DNA from: Candidatus Metaruminococcus caecorum
Lineage (GTDB): Bacteria; Bacillota; Clostridia; Oscillospirales; Ruminococcaceae
NCBI GenBank assembly: GCA_904420045.1
Contig: CAJFTY010000060.1
Location: 1 to 64,000, forward strand
Direction of reading: 5' to 3'
Length of the DNA: 64,000 nucleotides
Under the pieces are notes generated by a model that was given only the letters and a program-made list of their open reading frames with translations, was not told the origin of the DNA and did not search any database. Shown here in pieces: positions 10,394-18,583 of the stretch. The translations under genes were made by a program, and so were the position numbers. Each line of letters begins with the position of its first letter. The stretch's first letter is position 1.

Positions 10394-10422
10394 ATCTTAA
10401 AATACTGCAAAATTTTTGTCAA
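10394..10422 (-). promoter_or_regulatory. Promoter of the alcohol dehydrogenase gene
   Basis: On the minus strand, consensus TTGACA and TAAGAT are separated by 17 bases in AT-rich DNA, about 70 bases before the ATG. The rest of the 10326-10711 spacer holds only this and the divergent promoter below. Confidence 0.78.
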
Positions 10423-10575
10423 TCTCATCCGGATAAACTGTGAATTTTCACAACTTTTGACCAGTCTTTTTCGGCAATAGTTCCATTTATAAAAAATAGG
10501 TTTCGGCATTTTACCCGTTTGTTCCCGCACTTTTTTAGATCCGGGCTGCACTTGAACCGACCGTGCAAAAAAACA

Positions 10576-10603
10576 TGGACATTTCCTTTCTCCATGCTAT
10601 AAT
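10576..10603 (+). promoter_or_regulatory. Promoter of the Gfo/Idh/MocA gene
   Basis: TGGACA and a perfect TATAAT are 16 bases apart, about 105 bases before the start. A short GGCCGGCC/GCGGCCGC-rich hairpin lies in the leader. Confidence 0.65.
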
Positions 10604-10711
10604 GAAGGAAAAAGTGCGGCCGGCCTCTAAAGCGGCCGCGGCAAAGAAATAAAACACAGCGCTCCCATTTCAGAAGTTTAAAAGGGAGCCCGTCCGGAAA
10701 GGAAGATTTTT

Positions 10712-11680
10712 ATGCTCAACGCCGCCTTGATCGGCGCCTGGCACGTTCATTTTGGCCAGCACGCCGACGAATTCGCCTCCCGAAACGACTGCCGCATCTC
10801 GGCCCTGTGGGATGACGATCCCGTCCGGGGAAAGACATGCGCCGCCAAATACGGCTGTGATTTTGAGCCGGACTATGACGCGGTTCTGGCCCGCCCCGAC
10901 GTGGACGCGGTCATCGTCAACTCCGCCACCAACCAGCACACCGAGCTGCTGCTAAAGGCCGCCCGGGCGGGCAAGCACATCTTTACCGAAAAGGTGCTCT
11001 GCCTGACGGTGGAGGACGCCCTGGCTTTAAAAAAGGCGGTGGAACAATCCGGCGTCAAATTCTGCATCGCGTTTTTCTGGCGCTCTCACGGGGATATGCA
11101 GACCGTCAAGTCCCTGCTGGAGCAGGGCGCGCTGGGCGAAGTCACCTACGCGCGGATGCGCAACCCCCACGACGGCGCCATCGCAGGATGGCTTCCCGAG
11201 CATTTTTACGATCCTGTCCAGTGCGGCGGCGGAGCGATGATCGATCTGGGCACCCATCCTATGTACCTGCTGGCCTGGCTGCTGGGGATGCCCAAAGCGG
11301 TTTCCTCGGTGTTTACCTCGGTTACCGGCCATGCGGTGGAGGACAACGCCGTATCGGTGCTGGAGTATGAAAACGGCGCCATCGCGGTGAGCGAAACCTC
11401 CTTTGTGGCCTGTCAGGGCCCTGCGTCCTTAGAAATCTGCGGCACCAAGGGCAGCCTCTGCCTGGGCGGCGCCCACGGCGGCCTGGTGGTCAACACCGGC
11501 GAAGGCTGGAAGGCTCCCGAAATCCCCGCCGACCAGAAAATCCCCATGGATTTCTGGGTGGACGGCATTCTCACCGGCAGCGAGATCCCCTACGGCATCG
11601 ACGACGCGGTGAACCTGACCCTTTTGATGGACGCGGCCTACCGCTCCCACCGGGAGGGAAAAAAGGCGTTTTTGAAATAA
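10712..11680 (+). CDS. Gfo/Idh/MocA-family NAD(P)-dependent oxidoreductase
   Basis: 322 residues, typical length. The N-terminal Rossmann domain (about 1-120) includes AVIVNSATNQHTELLLKAAR and a catalytic-region FTEKVL (the EKP-like lysine motif). The C-terminal alpha/beta domain contains GGGAMIDLGTHPMYLLAWL, whose His is the usual catalytic acid/base. Such enzymes oxidise sugars, inositols or their derivatives; the substrate cannot be told. RBS AAAGGAAG. It stands alone with its own promoter and a strong terminator, and borders the phage-like cassette. Confidence 0.88.
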   Translation: MLNAALIGAWHVHFGQHADEFASRNDCRISALWDDDPVRGKTCAAKYGCDFEPDYDAVLARPDVDAVIVNSATNQHTELLLKAARAGKHIFTEKVLCLTVEDALALKKAVEQSGVKFCIAFFWRSHGDMQTVKSLLEQGALGEVTYARMRNPHDGAIAGWLPEHFYDPVQCGGGAMIDLGTHPMYLLAWLLGMPKAVSSVFTSVTGHAVEDNAVSVLEYENGAIAVSETSFVACQGPASLEICGTKGSLCLGGAHGGLVVNTGEGWKAPEIPADQKIPMDFWVDGILTGSEIPYGIDDAVNLTLLMDAAYRSHREGKKAFLK

Positions 11681-11686
11681 CGCATA

Positions 11687-11724
11687 AAAGCCCGGCCCGC
11701 TCTGTACAGAGCGGGCCGGGCTTT
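11687..11724. terminator. Bidirectional terminator between oxidoreductase and phage-like cassette
   Basis: A very long perfect stem (AAAGCCCGGCCCGCTCTGT with its complement) is followed by CTTTCTTTTC on the plus strand and preceded by A-rich DNA. It ends the plus-strand oxidoreductase and probably the minus-strand phage-like operon. Confidence 0.88.
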
Positions 11725-11778
11725 CTTTTCCCACAGGAAAACGACACCGTTAAAAAAACGCTGCTGAAACAGGGACAC

Positions 11779-12744
11779 TTAAAAAAAGTACTGCAAACAG
11801 GCTTTAATGTTGGTGTATGTCCCGTCCTCCCCGGCGTGGAGGTGCACGTAATAGGCCCTGAATTCCAGGTCTTCGCTCCCCTGCGCCTCGGGAAATTTCA
11901 CCACGCTCCCGATTTCCATATCCCGAATTCCCGGAAGCACTGCCTCCAGGGTTTGGGAATGGATATTGGAGCGGCTGAGGGTTTCTTTTCCGTATTGAGA
12001 CAGGTTTTGGTACCACCGTTCGCTGGGGAACAGATACCGTTCCCGGCGCACATTTTCCAGCAGCGCGACGCCGTTGTCCGTGGAGTAACTGAAATCCTCA
12101 TCCTCGGTTTCATAGCTGTTTTTTAAATACACCCGGGACAGCATTTCCCCCCGGTTGCGGTGAAACGTCAGGGAGGAATACCGCAGCCCGTCCGAACGCA
12201 AGTTGGATACCCAGAACACATCCTGAACCTCCGACGCGGTGTCCTTTAAATATCCGTCCCGGGTCACACAAAGGGGCCGCCGGTAGCTTTGACGGCAGTA
12301 CAAGTCCACAACGTCCCAGCAGGACATGCCTTTTTCCACCACCAAATAGTTCTGCTCCTTGTCGGAACTAAACCGGATGCCGCGGACGCCGTAGGGCTCG
12401 GCAAACTGCTGGAACACCGTTTGTGGCGTGAGCTTAAAATAGACGCCGGGCTTGGGCTGGTTGTCCGCCATTCCGGCGCTTAAACCCCGGCACCGCAGCA
12501 GCCGGCGCATTCCCTGATTCGTCTGAAGAAATGACTGCACGTCCACCTTACCCTCAAAGATGATCCTTCCGTCCAGGTGGATAAACACCTCCTGATACAC
12601 CCGGCCGGGCTTGGCAAACGCCGCCTCCAGCTCCAGGGAATCGCAGGGCTCGTACCGATCAAAGATCAGATCCAGCCGGGTGACCGGGGCAATCTCCTCC
12701 CACATGGATTCGCCGGTTCTTTTTCCATATACGCGTATGGTCAT
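11779..12744 (-). CDS. Phage hub/baseplate-like protein (XkdQ/gpD-like)
   Basis: 321 residues; last gene of the minus-strand phage-like cassette. The sequence has the look of tail hub proteins (PBSX XkdQ, Mu gp44/P2 gpD class): an N-terminal beta-rich region with YEPCDSLELEAAF, a middle region (SSDKEQNYLVVEKGMSCWDV) and a DTASEVQDVFW strand pattern. It lies where xkdQ lies in PBSX, after the small protein at 12757. No spike, wedge, fibre or lysis genes follow; a terminator does. The family call is by resemblance and position, so moderate. Confidence 0.6.
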   Translation of the reverse strand: MTIRVYGKRTGESMWEEIAPVTRLDLIFDRYEPCDSLELEAAFAKPGRVYQEVFIHLDGRIIFEGKVDVQSFLQTNQGMRRLLRCRGLSAGMADNQPKPGVYFKLTPQTVFQQFAEPYGVRGIRFSSDKEQNYLVVEKGMSCWDVVDLYCRQSYRRPLCVTRDGYLKDTASEVQDVFWVSNLRSDGLRYSSLTFHRNRGEMLSRVYLKNSYETEDEDFSYSTDNGVALLENVRRERYLFPSERWYQNLSQYGKETLSRSNIHSQTLEAVLPGIRDMEIGSVVKFPEAQGSEDLEFRAYYVHLHAGEDGTYTNIKACLQYFF

Positions 12745-12756
12745 GGCGTCCTCCCG

Positions 12757-13107
12757 TCAGCTTTCCAAATCTTCCACAAACTCAAAGGCAAAGGTCAGCG
12801 TGTCCGGATCCGGTTGTCCGGTGACCGCCAGACGGGTGCACCACGCCGGGAACCCGGCAAGTCCCGCCACCGTAAGCTGCGCTTTGTCCGCGGTGAGAAA
12901 ATCCGCCTTGAGCGCTTCGTACTGCCCGGACAGATCGTCCCCATACAGCATCCCGGTGCCGGTCACCACCCGGGGGCCAAGGCCCATATCCTCAAACAGT
13001 TCCCCACCGTTTGGGAGCGGCGTGCGGATGTGGGCCCGCCTGTGCTCAATGGTAAACGAGGCGGGGTTGACCGGAAAGCTTTTCCCCCCGTATGCAAACA
13101 CGCTCAT
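12757..13107 (-). CDS. Small tail/baseplate-like protein
   Basis: 116 residues. It overlaps the upstream gene by ATGA and precedes the hub gene by 12 bases. Position corresponds to PBSX xkdP or P2 gpU-like proteins, which link tube and hub. No LysM domain is visible, although XkdP has one. Contains FTIEHRRAHIRTPLPNGGEL and a Glu-rich end (FEFVEDLES). Function is inferred from order only. Confidence 0.5.
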   Translation of the reverse strand: MSVFAYGGKSFPVNPASFTIEHRRAHIRTPLPNGGELFEDMGLGPRVVTGTGMLYGDDLSGQYEALKADFLTADKAQLTVAGLAGFPAWCTRLAVTGQPDPDTLTFAFEFVEDLES

Positions 13108-13391
13108 ACCCCGCCCCCATTCTCCGCCATGCGGGTTGCCGCCCGCAAAAGATCGGAAAACGGCAGCCGCCTGAGCGCGTCGTATCCCGATTCAAAGGCC
13201 CTTACCCCGTTTTGATATAGGCATATGGAGCACCAGGTTCCCACCTGGCTGAGCGTCTGGGCCAGCGGGGAGTCCCCCGCGTCCTTGGGGCGGATATTCT
13301 GTTCCAAGAGGGCCGCCTGAAGGCAGAACTCCTTTTTGGAAAATCCCGCGCGCACCTCATAGGCCCCGCTGGATAATACGAGCTGTTTCAT
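13104..13391 (-). CDS. Small tail-assembly-chaperone-like protein
   Basis: 95 residues, mostly helical, with SGYDALRRLPFSDLLRAATR near the end. It sits between the tube-like gene and the tail gene, where phages encode the tape-measure chaperone (XkdN/gpG class). Start ATG overlaps the previous stop (ATGA), and its own stop overlaps the next start. No slippery sequence or second chaperone frame was seen. No tape-measure gene follows, which makes this role puzzling. Confidence 0.45.
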   Translation of the reverse strand: MKQLVLSSGAYEVRAGFSKKEFCLQAALLEQNIRPKDAGDSPLAQTLSQVGTWCSICLYQNGVRAFESGYDALRRLPFSDLLRAATRMAENGGGV

Positions 13392-13786
13392 TTCGATTCG
13401 CTTTCCTCCGTTCTGTCCCCGGCGGTCAGTTCCATGACGTTGTACCAGACGCCGTCGGGCTCGACGGTCTGCTTGAGCTCGGTCCACCGGCACCCGGAAT
13501 AAACAACGCCGCGCCCATCTTGCCGGACCGTCAGGGAAAAGTCCCACAGTTCGAACAAGTCCGGCTGCACAAACGGACCGGCCGGCCGGTACTGGAAAAG
13601 GCTCAGCCGGTACCGGGGCTTTCCCAGCAGCGTCTGCCGCCCTTTCCCGGCCTGGGGGGCGAACTGCTCCGCCTCCCGTTGTTCTCGCCGGGCCTGTACG
13701 GTGAGCTTTTGCACAAATCCAGCCGGCTTGCCGCCGATCAAAATTTCAATTTCGTTTCCGGCGCTTGCCGGCAGAAGTTCTTTCAT
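13388..13786 (-). CDS. Tail-tube-like phage protein (XkdM-like)
   Basis: 132 residues from ATG 13786 with GGAGGAG upstream. Pattern EIEILIGGKPAGFVQKLTVQ at the start and YSGCRWTELKQTVEPDG at the end resembles contractile-tail tube proteins (XkdM, T4 gp19 fold): a beta-barrel opening, long middle loop and closing strands. No sheath gene (xkdK) precedes it; the neck-like gene does. It overlaps the downstream gene by ATGA. Confidence 0.55.
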   Translation of the reverse strand: MKELLPASAGNEIEILIGGKPAGFVQKLTVQARREQREAEQFAPQAGKGRQTLLGKPRYRLSLFQYRPAGPFVQPDLFELWDFSLTVRQDGRGVVYSGCRWTELKQTVEPDGVWYNVMELTAGDRTEESESK

Positions 13787-14238
13787 GATTCTCCTCCGGT
13801 TCCCTGGTTTTTCAGCACCGCTTTCAGCACGGCGGCGGCCGTAAGCTTGACGCCTCCGGTGTCCGGATCGTCGGACAGCTCGCTGCACTCCACAGACGAA
13901 AAAGCAAACCCGCTGTCAAACGCCAGAAAGGATAGGAGCTCCCCCGCCAGCTCCTGCAGCCTGCCGCCGCCCTGATCCGGCCCGGCGTACAGGGTATACG
14001 CCACCGTAATGGTCAGCGCCCGGCCGGACAGGGTCGCGCCGTCCCCGCCGCACCCCAGCAAATCCCCAGGATCACAGGACGACATCGCCGCTTTTTGGAC
14101 CCCGATCTGGATTTCCGGCGCGTCCAGCGGGAGAATTTCCCTCGCCGGAAATTCAGCCCCCACCCGGCATCCTGCAAAGGCGGGGGCGTTTTTCAGTTCC
14201 TCCGCCAGAGCGGCGGTTAACTGTTCAAACGTTGTCAT
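13783..14238 (-). CDS. Tail completion/neck-like phage protein
   Basis: 151 residues. Begins FEQLTAALAEELKNAPAFAG and has an alternating beta pattern (EIQIGVQKAA, ALTITVAYTLY, GVKLTAAAVL) typical of tail-terminator/neck proteins that cap the tube or join it to the connector. Lies between the head-closure-like and tube-like genes, the expected place (XkdJ or gp neck slot). The start overlaps the upstream gene's end. Call by position and general fold impression. Confidence 0.5.
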   Translation of the reverse strand: MTTFEQLTAALAEELKNAPAFAGCRVGAEFPAREILPLDAPEIQIGVQKAAMSSCDPGDLLGCGGDGATLSGRALTITVAYTLYAGPDQGGGRLQELAGELLSFLAFDSGFAFSSVECSELSDDPDTGGVKLTAAAVLKAVLKNQGTGGES

Positions 14239-14560
14239 CGGTTCCCTCCGTCCTCTTCATCAGCGCCCGCACATACAAACGCTTCCCCGCCAGGCGCATT
14301 TCTTCGCAGCGCAGAACCCGGTAAATCTTTTTGCCCCGGCAGATTATGTCCCCCGGCGCGGGGCCGGGTTCCCCCAGGTACTGAAACCGCCCCCGCCGGG
14401 TGATCCCCCTGGCCCCCGCGGCGCGCTCCGGCGCGTCCGCGTTGTCCTTGACGGTGGTGAGGATTCCGTGCACCGTCCAGGAGTTTTGTTCCCCCCGCTT
14501 GCAGCAGAGGGTTTCCCCATACCGGCGCAAAAACTGCTCCAGCGCGCGGATTATCCACAT
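14225..14560 (-). CDS. Head-closure-like phage connector protein
   Basis: 111 residues with a small beta-barrel look: RRGRFQYLGEPGPAPGD then RGKKIYRVLRCEEMRLAGKR. This pattern (a field-dependent DIICRGKKIY strand) resembles SPP1 gp16/HK97 gp7 head-closure or stopper proteins. It overlaps the upstream adaptor's stop and the downstream neck-like start. Position XkdI-like. Confidence 0.5.
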   Translation of the reverse strand: MWIIRALEQFLRRYGETLCCKRGEQNSWTVHGILTTVKDNADAPERAAGARGITRRGRFQYLGEPGPAPGDIICRGKKIYRVLRCEEMRLAGKRLYVRALMKRTEGTDDNV

Positions 14561-14934
14561 AGGGTCACCGCCTGACGGAAGAGAAATCCCGAATCGGTCA
14601 GATAAGGGGCTAAAGCCAGTAGGGATTCCTCTTTGAGCGCCTTTGCCCGCTCAAGGCGGGAGCTTCCGTCCTCGGGGGTGGCCGTCACCTCTCCTGCCTT
14701 TACAGCGGGCTCGGGGGCCGTCGTTGTCAGATAGCGGCAGGCCGCCATGGCCGCGCAGGCCCAGGTCAGGATTTCCCCCGGCTGTGCGCCGGGCCTAAGC
14801 CTCGCTTCCAGCTGCCGGATGCAGGCGTCGATCAGCGGAAGCTGAATGGCCGCCTGCTCCGGGCAAAGCCCGGTCATCTGCCCAAACAGGGCCGTCACGC
14901 TGTTTCTCTCCAACGCGTTTTCCTCCCTTGTCAT
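14551..14934 (-). CDS. Head-tail adaptor-like phage protein
   Basis: 127 residues from ATG 14934, entirely helical with LPLIDACIRQLEARL, a GEILTWACAAMAACRY helix and RLERAKALKEESLLALAPYL. Adaptors (gp6/gp15 class, XkdH slot) dock on the portal. The ribosome site is weak, so a later start is possible; the 159-residue track ORF starts inside the capsid gene and is unlikely. Function by position. Confidence 0.5.
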   Translation of the reverse strand: MTREENALERNSVTALFGQMTGLCPEQAAIQLPLIDACIRQLEARLRPGAQPGEILTWACAAMAACRYLTTTAPEPAVKAGEVTATPEDGSSRLERAKALKEESLLALAPYLTDSGFLFRQAVTLCG

Positions 14935-14986
14935 GATCGGCGGAGAAGGGCTTTGCGCCCTTTCTCCGCATATTTCTGAATCCGTG

Positions 14987-15997
14987 TTACACCTTGAGCA
15001 CCTTGGCCGCGTCCCCGAAGATCTTCGCAAAGCCTGTGATGGAGGTAATCGCGCTGCGCTCCATCTGCCGGTCGATCAGCTTGTCGTGCTCGATCATCAC
15101 ATCCCCGGCGGACACCATCTCCAGCGCGCACCGGCGGTCTAAGCCGATGATCTTGCCGGCGGGCACGCAGCTGGAACGGATCAGCGTGGCCCCCACCGGG
15201 GTCACCAGCTTGCCGGTGCCGTGGAAGGTAAGCCCTGCCGCCGCGTCCTTAAACTCGTCCAAATTGAGCAGCTTGCCCATCACGTCGGGGGCGGCGATCA
15301 TGGTGTTGAGCTCGTACCGGTCGAAGGAATTCCACAGCTTGACAATGTCCCCGTAGGTCACTGTGCCGGGGGTTTCCACCGAAATTTCATCGGCCGGGCC
15401 AAGGTTTCCGTCGCCGTTTACTAAAACGTTCACCGCATCCTTCATCTGGGAACGGGCAATGTACGCGCCGATCTGCTTGAGAGTGACGGTAAACAGATCC
15501 AGCCGCTGGAACCGGATGGCCTCGTAGGACGCCACCAGCATTCTGCCCCGTTTGACCAGCTTTACAAAATTTTCCTGCAGGGTGATTTTGGTTGTGGGGA
15601 TCGCAGCGCCCTCCGCCACGGTTTTCAGCTCCTTGTCCTCCTCGGAGGGGGTGGAGCAGATGCTGCGGTAATCCAGGCCGTTGATCATCGTTCTGGTGGC
15701 GACGATCTCGTTTAGACAATTCGCTTCCTCCATGCCTTGGCGAACCGCCCGGGCCACATACTCCGGGAACAGCGCAGCGGAATCCGCAGTGGTGAAAAAT
15801 TTTTCCACCACGTCTGACGCCGCGCCGGACACCTTGATGTCAAACCGCTTGAGCTGCCGCTGAAACGCGTCCAGATCCGCCAGTTCGGTGTTTTTGTACG
15901 CCGCGCTGGGGTCCAGCGCCTCCAGCGCCTGGGTAAAAGTTTTTCCCGCCAAATTGTAGAGGCTCTTGTCAATCTTGATTGATTCGTACTGTGCCAT
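14987..15997 (-). CDS. Phage major capsid protein (HK97-like fold)
   Basis: 336 residues from ATG 15997 (AAAGGA 8 bases upstream, better than the upstream ATG at zero spacing). Features of HK97-type capsids: a helical N-arm (1-100), EYVARAVRQGMEE, RGRMLVASYEAIRFQRLDLF spine region, and A-domain PDVMGKLLNLDEFKDAAAG. The C-terminal P/A part ends in GFAKIFGDAAKVLKV. A separate decoration-like gene precedes it. It lies in the expected slot after protease (PBSX XkdG). The ORF is intact and full length, which argues that it is maintained. Confidence 0.8.
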   Translation of the reverse strand: MAQYESIKIDKSLYNLAGKTFTQALEALDPSAAYKNTELADLDAFQRQLKRFDIKVSGAASDVVEKFFTTADSAALFPEYVARAVRQGMEEANCLNEIVATRTMINGLDYRSICSTPSEEDKELKTVAEGAAIPTTKITLQENFVKLVKRGRMLVASYEAIRFQRLDLFTVTLKQIGAYIARSQMKDAVNVLVNGDGNLGPADEISVETPGTVTYGDIVKLWNSFDRYELNTMIAAPDVMGKLLNLDEFKDAAAGLTFHGTGKLVTPVGATLIRSSCVPAGKIIGLDRRCALEMVSAGDVMIEHDKLIDRQMERSAITSITGFAKIFGDAAKVLKV

Positions 15998-16056
15998 AGG
16001 TCGCATCCTTTCTTCTTTCTTTTTCTTCCCCGATCCATCCGGGAGCTTTCTGCTTT

Positions 16057-16416
16057 TTACAGCAGGATGGTGACGGCCTTGGTTTGGGTGTCCACCGCCA
16101 TGGTCAGCCGCTTGATCCCGTCGGCGCTGACCTGCACGGCCTTGTCGCTGCCGGCGGTAAAGCCGTTGTAGCCCACCGTGGGCGCAGAATCCCCGGTGTA
16201 GGGCAGGGTGATCGCCCCCCGGATCTGCACGCCTGCGTAACCGCCGTTGCGGCTGACGCACACCCCGGCAAAGTGTTCCTTCGCCGCGGATTTTTTGACC
16301 TCGCCGCTGGCGGACAGGGTCACCACGTCTCCCACCGCGGGAAGGGTGTCCTCCTCCCCTGCTTTGCAGGCAAACGTGGCCACCGTGCGGCCGATTCCTT
16401 CAAAACCTACGTTCAT
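16057..16416 (-). CDS. Capsid decoration-like small protein (DUF2190-like)
   Basis: 119 residues from ATG 16416 with GGGAGGAAG 6 bases upstream. Beta-rich, Gly-rich: EEDTLPAVGDVVTLSASGEV, then HFAGVCVSRNGGYAGVQIRG and VGYNGFTAGSDKAVQVS. This resembles DUF2190/head-decoration proteins that bind the capsid surface and commonly sit just before the capsid gene. Spacing to capsid 59 bases. Confidence 0.6.
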   Translation of the reverse strand: MNVGFEGIGRTVATFACKAGEEDTLPAVGDVVTLSASGEVKKSAAKEHFAGVCVSRNGGYAGVQIRGAITLPYTGDSAPTVGYNGFTAGSDKAVQVSADGIKRLTMAVDTQTKAVTILL

Positions 16417-16436
16417 GTTTTCTTCCTCCCATGTTG

Positions 16437-17420
16437 TTAAATTTGAAACGGGGCGTTGCGGGCCTCGTTTTCGTTTTGTTCCTCCGGCAGCAACTGACAG
16501 GTTTCCCTGCCGTCGAGCTTTTTGGAAAACGCCTTGCACATCTGGTCCAGCTCCTCTGCGTCCATCCCCTGTACCGCGCTTTGCAGCACGCCGGCTGGGA
16601 TTCCGCAGTCCGCCAGATATCCCAACCGCACCGCGTCCTGTCTTAGGCGGCCAAGATACGCTTCTCCCGCCCGGGCGTTTTTCTCAAGCTCCCGGATCAG
16701 CGCGGAAAGCTCTCCCGCCTCCGGGCCGGTCAGATAGGCGGCGCCTTTTTCCACCGCCGCCAAAACCTCCTCCCGGCTGCGGGGAGGAAGAACGCCTTCC
16801 CGCTCCCGGTAGGATTTGACCACCCCCGCGCCCACCTGGGCGGGAACGGCCACAAACGACCACTCGTAGGCGTCGGTAGGCTCGTCCAGTTCCACGCAGC
16901 ATTTCACCTCGCCGTAGGTCTCCCCCGGGCGGTGGCCGCAGGGGTCGTGACGGGGATCCTTGCCGCACACCGAGCAGGCGGATTTGGCCACTGCACAGCC
17001 CACGCTGACCTCCTTTTTGATGCCGCCGTCGATCTCCAAAATCAAATCGGCGTTGGCCTTGGTGCGCACCATATACGCCCGGGCCTTTAAGCGGCGGTAG
17101 GGCTCCCCTGCACAGGTCGTCCGCTCCGGGTCCTCCTCCACGGCCGTCTCAAAGATGCGGGCAGTCTGGTTGTGCCCCTTGGGGTTGTGGTCAAAAATCC
17201 CCGTCTTGCCCACAAACAGCCCGCTGAGGGTATGAAGCGCCCTGGTGGTAAAACGCTCCCCGTCCCGGTCGATCTCATTGTCACACAGCACCACCGGGAA
17301 CACGTACACCTCCTGTGCCGTCAGCTTCCGGCGGGTAAACTTGTTGATGGTTTCCATGTCCTGTTCCGTGGGAATTCCTTCCCCTGGAACCCCCTTTTTC
17401 TGGATGGTTGATTCCAGCAT
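16437..17420 (-). CDS. Phage prohead protease (XkdF-like)
   Basis: 327 residues from ATG 17420 (GGAGAG upstream). The N-terminal ~190 residues look like an XkdF-type serine protease: FPVVLCDNEIDRDGERFTT, FDHNPKGHNQTARIF and SVGCAVAKSACSVCGKDPRH, with an unusual Cys/His cluster (CSVCGKDPRHDPCGH) that could bind zinc. The C-terminal part (about 230-310) is helical and charged, like a scaffold segment. Such proteins trim the capsid during maturation. Sits between portal and decoration protein. Confidence 0.65.
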   Translation of the reverse strand: MLESTIQKKGVPGEGIPTEQDMETINKFTRRKLTAQEVYVFPVVLCDNEIDRDGERFTTRALHTLSGLFVGKTGIFDHNPKGHNQTARIFETAVEEDPERTTCAGEPYRRLKARAYMVRTKANADLILEIDGGIKKEVSVGCAVAKSACSVCGKDPRHDPCGHRPGETYGEVKCCVELDEPTDAYEWSFVAVPAQVGAGVVKSYREREGVLPPRSREEVLAAVEKGAAYLTGPEAGELSALIRELEKNARAGEAYLGRLRQDAVRLGYLADCGIPAGVLQSAVQGMDAEELDQMCKAFSKKLDGRETCQLLPEEQNENEARNAPFQI

Positions 17421-17437
17421 GTCTCTCTCCTTCCCCG

Positions 17438-18583
17438 TCAGCCGTTCTGGCGCTCCAGCTGTTCGGCCTGGGCGTTGTACAGTCTGGCCTTGGCGCTTTC
17501 CACCTCGTCCTGGAGGTTGATGGTATTCCATTTGACCACCGGCTCGCAGGGGCAGCCCCGCAGCCGCAGAAACGTCCGGCAGACCCGCATCAGCACCGGG
17601 GTGAGCAGCCTGCGGTAGTATTCCAGCTCACTGGTCAAAATGTCCGCCTGCTGCTTGCTCATCCGCTCGGTGGTGGACCAGTTGAGCCCCAGCAGGAACG
17701 GCGGAATCGACAGCTTGGCGATGATCTGCTCCAGCATCTGGCGCACCGGAACCTGGGTGTCCAAAATCTGGTTGTCCGCCCCGATCACCTTGATGTCCAC
17801 ATCCCCCACCGACACAAAATCCCGCACCTGGCCCCGGCCGCCCGCGCTCATGCCCTGGGACCATTCCCGGGCGATCTGCTGAGCCCGCTCCTTGGCGTAG
17901 GCCCGATCCATATCGCTTCCCGGCTTGTAGGTCACCGCGAACCGGACGTTGCCCACCCGGTCGAAGTTTTTGCCGGTGGCGTCAAAAATCTTGAGCAAAA
18001 TAGAGGTGACAAACGGCAGGCTTTTGAGCACCGACTCCCCCTTGATCCCGGAGGGAGGGGGACTCAGCGCCGTGAACATCACAAGCTGGGGCATTTTCAC
18101 CGGCTGAAGCTCGGCTCCCCGGCGCACGCACACCTGGGCGTCAAAGGGCGTCTTTCCCGCCCGGACCTGAAGCCCGGACAGGGAGGCGTTGTAAAGTCCC
18201 GCCACTGCCCGGCGGTCTTTGGACAGCACGATCTCTCCCACGGCGTTTCCGTAGGTGAGCAGGCTGTCCAGGTATTCCCCCAGAAAGGTTTCCAGCCCCC
18301 GGCCGCCCGCGCCCACCTTCACCTCCCGGCAAAAGCGTTCCAGCTCCCGCTGGCTGGCGGGGTCGCCGCACTCCACCCGAAAGCCGCCAGCCAGCCGGAC
18401 GATCTTGGTCAAAGCGGCGTCTACTAATGGCACCGCCTCCCGAATGGCCTCATAGAGCTTCGCATCCCCGCCCGACAGGGGCGTGTACCCGCTGACCGGC
18501 CAGAAGGGATGGGAAGCCTCCCGCCCCGTCTGCACCGCCGCGGCCGCCGGCTCCGGTTTTTGTTTTGTTTTCAGAAGTCCCAA
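17438..18583 (-). CDS. Phage portal protein
   Basis: 381 residues, PBSX/SPP1-like portal class. EAVPLVDAALTKIVRLAGGF near residue 50, LLTYGNAVGEIVL near 115, SIPPFLLGLNWSTTERMSKQ and LEYYRRLLTPVLMRVCRTFL near 300 are typical of portal stem and wing segments. It forms the dodecameric DNA gate on the capsid vertex. It overlaps the terminase gene's end by 13 bases, and the protease gene begins 17 bases after it. Confidence 0.85.
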   Translation of the reverse strand: MGLLKTKQKPEPAAAAVQTGREASHPFWPVSGYTPLSGGDAKLYEAIREAVPLVDAALTKIVRLAGGFRVECGDPASQRELERFCREVKVGAGGRGLETFLGEYLDSLLTYGNAVGEIVLSKDRRAVAGLYNASLSGLQVRAGKTPFDAQVCVRRGAELQPVKMPQLVMFTALSPPPSGIKGESVLKSLPFVTSILLKIFDATGKNFDRVGNVRFAVTYKPGSDMDRAYAKERAQQIAREWSQGMSAGGRGQVRDFVSVGDVDIKVIGADNQILDTQVPVRQMLEQIIAKLSIPPFLLGLNWSTTERMSKQQADILTSELEYYRRLLTPVLMRVCRTFLRLRGCPCEPVVKWNTINLQDEVESAKARLYNAQAEQLERQNG

